Part shown: positions 61,482 through 64,000 of the stretch, in pieces | Layout: the number at the start of each line of letters is the position of its first letter | How positions within the stretch are numbered: position 1 is the first letter of the stretch | Origin: Arenimonas sp049195245 | GTDB taxonomy: Bacteria; Pseudomonadota; Gammaproteobacteria; Xanthomonadales; Xanthomonadaceae | DNA length: 64,000 nucleotides | Assembly (NCBI RefSeq): GCF_049195245.1 | Contig: NZ_JBMIRR010000027.1 | Span: 806,001 to 870,000 of the forward strand | Reading direction: 5' to 3' | Translations under genes and position numbers: made by a program | The notes under the pieces: model-generated | What the model was told of the DNA's origin: nothing | The model's input: the letters and a program-made list of their open reading frames with translations, nothing else | Database searches by the model: none

Positions 61482-61916
61482 TCAACCTACAAATCCGCTT
61501 GAAATGGAGTGGATGAACCCGAGGGCACCTTCTGCGTTTCCGGCCTCGACTACTTCAAACAGAGTGCGATAGCCAAATTCTCGATGAGGTGTGTTCCTAA
61601 AGTGGAACGCCGCGTCGACCACATTCTGATTCGGCAGTGACTCCAAAATCGCTGGGTAGACGGCTAAGAATTCGGACAGTTTATTCTGGATCTCCGGCGC
61701 TTCGGGAAGGTGTCTGATGCACCCCACATTTACCGTCATAAGTCGCGCCAAAGAGGACATATCCAGCGAGAACGTCTCCGCGAATTTTGCAGGCGAGAGG
61801 TAAGCTCTCCCCGGCTCTTGGAAGTACGCGAAAGCGGCAGGGGATATCTGGGCGCGCATAGTGGTACGAAAACCAATCTCTCCACTTATCAGCTTAGGGG
61901 CAGGGGTGCTTCGCAA
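61482..61916 (-). CDS. DUF2384-domain (MbcA/ParS/Xre) antitoxin-like protein
   Basis: A protein of 144 residues. It has an Xre-like N-terminal helix pair (FAETFSLDMSSLARLMTVNV) and the DUF2384 part VVDAAFHFRNTPHREFGYRT then LFEVVEAGNAEGALGFIHSI and SGFVG. These match the parSB/MbcA-type antitoxins. It is convergent with the other DUF2384-like gene and lies 20 bases after the recombinase-like gene, co-directional with it. DNA is less GC-rich than the metal island. A RES toxin partner is not seen. Confidence 0.7.
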   Translation of the reverse strand: MRSTPAPKLISGEIGFRTTMRAQISPAAFAYFQEPGRAYLSPAKFAETFSLDMSSLARLMTVNVGCIRHLPEAPEIQNKLSEFLAVYPAILESLPNQNVVDAAFHFRNTPHREFGYRTLFEVVEAGNAEGALGFIHSISSGFVG

Positions 61917-61935
61917 ATCCTGTTCGCAGAAGGTC

Positions 61936-62946
61936 TCAATCTCGACATGAGCCTACAATGCTGTTGAGAACCGAATTAGATTCCCGCTTCTTCCTTAGGT
62001 GTCTGGTGACAGACTCCATGGTTGTCCATCCTCCCAACTCCCTAACCTCATCGGGCGTCGCCCCAGCCTCTACAAGCGCTCCGACCATTCCTGATCGCAG
62101 CGAACTCGCCAAGCGAACGATATCCGGAAGCGACTTCCTTTCACAGAAGTTGGCGAGACTCTGTTTCCAAGCTTCGCTCTGGAAAGGCAGGTTCCGCCGT
62201 GTGACGAACAGCGGTCCGTCGCTTCCCGAGCGCCCTCGATTCGCATAGGCGATCCACTGCATCGTGAGCGGCGTCACGTACGCACTAAGCCCGCTGTCGC
62301 CATACGTCGTTCTATTGAGCGTGATGCGACCACTCCCGTCCGCAGCCTGGAGAAGTGCATGTCTGCTCACTGCAGATTTGTGCCACTCACCATCAATGCG
62401 AAGACCAAAGATCTCATCTAGTCGGGCGAGAGTGTCCTGAATCAACAGAATCGGAGCCACCAACCTAGCCTCAAAAGGATCTTCAGGATTCGCCGCATTG
62501 ACGACTTTGTGAACGTCTGACCAACTCGCCTTCGGGCGAACTGGGAATTCCTTAGATACCGATCCACGCGCTCGCTGCGCTTCGGCCTGAATACGTTGGA
62601 CTGTCGACTCGCAGCTTTGATCTAACCAGCCGAGGTGTCCGAGAGAAGCTTTGACCACCCATAACGCTCTACAGAGGCTGGCGATTGATGACCCACTCGC
62701 AGTTAGTTCACCGAAGTAGTCAATCACGGAGTCGGCCGCGTACGGGGCATTTCTGGATTGAGCTTGCGCGTACCAGTTCATCCACTTGGTAAGATCACAC
62801 TTGACGGCTCGCTGCGCGCTTGGCGATAGACTGCTGAGCCACTTAGAAAAGCTACGCAATACGGATGACCGGTCGTCCTCATTTAGCCGTGCCGAGACAA
62901 GCAATCGGGCGAATGCGTCAAGCGTATTGTTGAGGAGGTTAGTCAC
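61936..62946 (-). CDS. Tyrosine-recombinase-like protein lacking the catalytic Tyr
   Basis: A protein of 336 residues with the layout of a phage-type integrase: SAM-like N-terminus (VKCDLTKWMNWYAQAQS), ILLIQDTLARLDEIFGLRID for the first Arg box, and RLASSLRSGMVGALVEAGAT then ELGGWTTMESVTRHLRK at the end. Where active enzymes have His in HxxR there is Ser281 (SSLR), and where the nucleophilic Tyr should be there is His316 (TRHL). It is full length without stops, so it could be a DNA-binding regulator or be inactive. It shares strand and neighbourhood with the DUF2384 gene. Confidence 0.68.
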   Translation of the reverse strand: MTNLLNNTLDAFARLLVSARLNEDDRSSVLRSFSKWLSSLSPSAQRAVKCDLTKWMNWYAQAQSRNAPYAADSVIDYFGELTASGSSIASLCRALWVVKASLGHLGWLDQSCESTVQRIQAEAQRARGSVSKEFPVRPKASWSDVHKVVNAANPEDPFEARLVAPILLIQDTLARLDEIFGLRIDGEWHKSAVSRHALLQAADGSGRITLNRTTYGDSGLSAYVTPLTMQWIAYANRGRSGSDGPLFVTRRNLPFQSEAWKQSLANFCERKSLPDIVRLASSLRSGMVGALVEAGATPDEVRELGGWTTMESVTRHLRKKRESNSVLNSIVGSCRD

Positions 62947-63135
62947 GACACTACGGGCTCGAGCAAGGCGACTGCTCCAGACTCAACAAATCCGCGCTTG
63001 GGGGCAAGCCCGCGCCGGTAGGCAGATTTGCGAGATCCGACAGAGTTAGCCCATCCGCCAGGGTTAGCCCTTGAACGCCAATGTAAGGGCATTGACGACA
63101 ATTACCGACCGAGGCTGGGCCAATCTCTTACTTGA

Positions 63136-63151
63136 CATAATATACATTATG
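63136..63151. repeat. AT-rich inverted repeat at island right edge
   Basis: CATAAT-ATAC-ATTATG, a perfect dyad within an unusually AT-rich stretch (TTGACATAATATACATTATG). It lies between the recombinase-like gene and the chromosomal DUF3817 gene. It shares the 9-mer ATATTATGT (minus strand) with the start region of the integrase. It could be a regulatory site or a remnant of an attachment site. Confidence 0.4.
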
Positions 63152-63189
63152 CGAAGTACATCATATACCAACTAGCGCTCGAAAACGCG

Positions 63190-63483
63190 TCAACCCGCAG
63201 CTTCCGCCCTAATCTCACGCTTCAGACGGCGATCCAGAACCAGGAACCCAAACGGCACCACGGAACTGAGCAAGGCCCCCGCCCACACCAGCACCGACCA
63301 CCGCCGAACATGGCTCACCACCAGCGACACCAGCACATAGACCAGCCAAAGCACCCCGTGGGTCATGCCCACCGGCCAGACGAAGTCATGACCAAACTGG
63401 TACTTGGCCGGCATCGCAATGAACAGCAGCGTGATCAGCGAAAGCCCCTCAACCAGGCTGAGGATGCGGAAAGCCTTGAGCAT
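63190..63483 (-). CDS. DUF3817-family membrane protein
   Basis: Start at 63483 (MLKAFRILSLVEGLSLITLL) gives 97 residues with three helices. The segments VEGLSLITLLFIAMPAKYQF and VWPVGMTHGVLWLVYVLVSL are characteristic of DUF3817. It is an ordinary chromosomal gene, and its strand agrees with the peptidase gene upstream. Function unknown. Confidence 0.88.
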   Translation of the reverse strand: MLKAFRILSLVEGLSLITLLFIAMPAKYQFGHDFVWPVGMTHGVLWLVYVLVSLVVSHVRRWSVLVWAGALLSSVVPFGFLVLDRRLKREIRAEAAG

Positions 63484-63549
63484 GCGCGGGAACCCCGAAT
63501 GGACGATGCCACTCAATACCAGAGACCGTCCGGCCAATCCAAGCCCGGC

Positions 63550-64000
63550 TCACTCCACGTTGCCGGGTCCGGGACCTGTCAACGCCGGCAGCTCCTGCAG
63601 CGTCAGATACAGCCGCAAGTCGAACTCCAGCTGGTGGTAGTCCGGCGCCATGTGGGTGCACAGCTGGTAGAAGGCCCGGCCATGCTCGGCCTCCCGCAGG
63701 TGCGCCAGCTCGTGCACCACGATCATGCGCAGGAAATCCGCCGGCGCGTCGCGGAACAGCGCAGCGATGTGGATCTCGCGGCTGGCCCGCAGCCGACCCC
63801 CGTGCTGGCGCGAAATCGCGGTGTGCGTGCCCAGCGCATGTTTCATCACCTGCATCCGGCTGTCGTACGCAACCCTGGCCAGCGGCACCGACTTGCGCAG
63901 GTGCCGGTCCTTCAGCGCCTGCACGTAGTCGTAGAGCTGCCCGTCGTTGCGCACCGCATGCTGCTCGCCATACTTTCCGGCCAGCACATCGGCCAGCCGG
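63550..64000 (-). CDS. YgjP-like (DUF45) metallopeptidase, partial
   Basis: The gene continues past the right edge; the frame is open upstream of the first visible start-like codon, so it is partial. The C-terminal 150 residues contain MIVVHELAHLREAEHGRAFY with the zinc-binding HELAH and a downstream His/Glu, the DUF45/YgjP pattern. These are SprT-like zinc metallopeptidases of unknown substrate. It probably forms a chromosomal pair with DUF3817. Confidence 0.88.
   Translation of the reverse strand, partial: RLADVLAGKYGEQHAVRNDGQLYDYVQALKDRHLRKSVPLARVAYDSRMQVMKHALGTHTAISRQHGGRLRASREIHIAALFRDAPADFLRMIVVHELAHLREAEHGRAFYQLCTHMAPDYHQLEFDLRLYLTLQELPALTGPGPGNVE

Noticed and set aside
1..64000. CRISPR arrays, tRNA or rRNA genes
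   Set aside because: No regularly spaced repeats, no cloverleaf-like sequence and no rRNA segment were noticed on either strand; a covariance-model scan would be needed to exclude tRNA fully.
1..64000. Complete insertion sequences
   Set aside because: No transposase with a DDE or HUH signature was recognised; only recombinase-type genes and remnants are present.

Overview
The window is high-GC DNA and most likely comes from a gammaproteobacterium of the Xanthomonadaceae/Lysobacteraceae type. The basis is the copL-type leader genes, the CzcI/DUF3703 gene order and the general codon style; this is inference, because no rRNA or housekeeping marker is present. Almost all of it is accessory: a large metal-resistance island, then a phage-defence and integrase segment, with ordinary chromosomal genes (DUF3817, YgjP-type peptidase) only at the right edge.

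Layout. (1) 1-4991, minus: copper block with a copL-like leader, a TolC-type outer-membrane lipoprotein with a Met/His tail, a multicopper oxidase, a His-tailed cytochrome c and a truncated secreted protein, preceded by a 16-Cys four-helix copper-storage-like protein. (2) 5359-13874, minus: czcI-czcC-czcB-czcA, a PII-like gene and a P1B-4 (SPC/HEGS) ATPase. (3) 14080-17904: FTR1/cytochrome c fusion (pbrT-like), CDF transporter and signal peptidase II on minus, divergent from a PbrR/CadR-like MerR regulator. (4) 18189-20327, plus: an HEAGH putative metalloprotease and a two-HKD cardiolipin synthase-like protein. (5) 20393-33461, minus: an 11-gene string mostly joined by ATGA overlaps, headed by a MerR regulator with its own 19-bp-spacer promoter. 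It runs DUF5676-like, ICMT-like fragment, a copper ATPase with CPD in place of CPC, a secreted protein, MBL/beta-CASP hydrolase, thymidine/AMP phosphorylase family protein, PRPP synthetase, phosphoketolase, UbiB/AarF kinase and acetate kinase. (6) 33707-40840, minus: cusC-cusB-cusA flanked by two paralogous CopL-like genes. (7) 41006-51792: an ATP-grasp-like gene, an integrase remnant, then a second czc operon (CDF-DUF3703-czcI-czcC-czcB-czcA-DUF3147-ynfA) under a PbrR-type divergent promoter, with merR and another CDF on plus. (8) 52033-58857: DUF6602-like nuclease bracketed by imperfect 21-bp direct repeats, then a Gabija-like gajA-gajB pair and a degenerate DnaQ-like gene. (9) 58983-62946: tyrosine recombinase, KfrA-like protein, two DUF2384-type (Xre/MbcA/ParS) proteins and a recombinase-like protein without the catalytic tyrosine.

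How it works together. Three complete tripartite HME-RND pumps (periplasm to outside), two P1B ATPases (cytoplasm to periplasm), three small CDF carriers, periplasmic copper oxidation and cytosolic copper storage give layered defence against copper/silver, zinc/cadmium/cobalt and lead. Four MerR-type promoters with 19-bp spacers are visible. The most unusual arrangement is region 5, where copper export is transcriptionally continuous with a set of enzymes that could turn RNA or nucleotides into pentose phosphate, acetyl phosphate and ATP. The Gabija-like locus with a third nuclease-like gene is the main defence candidate.
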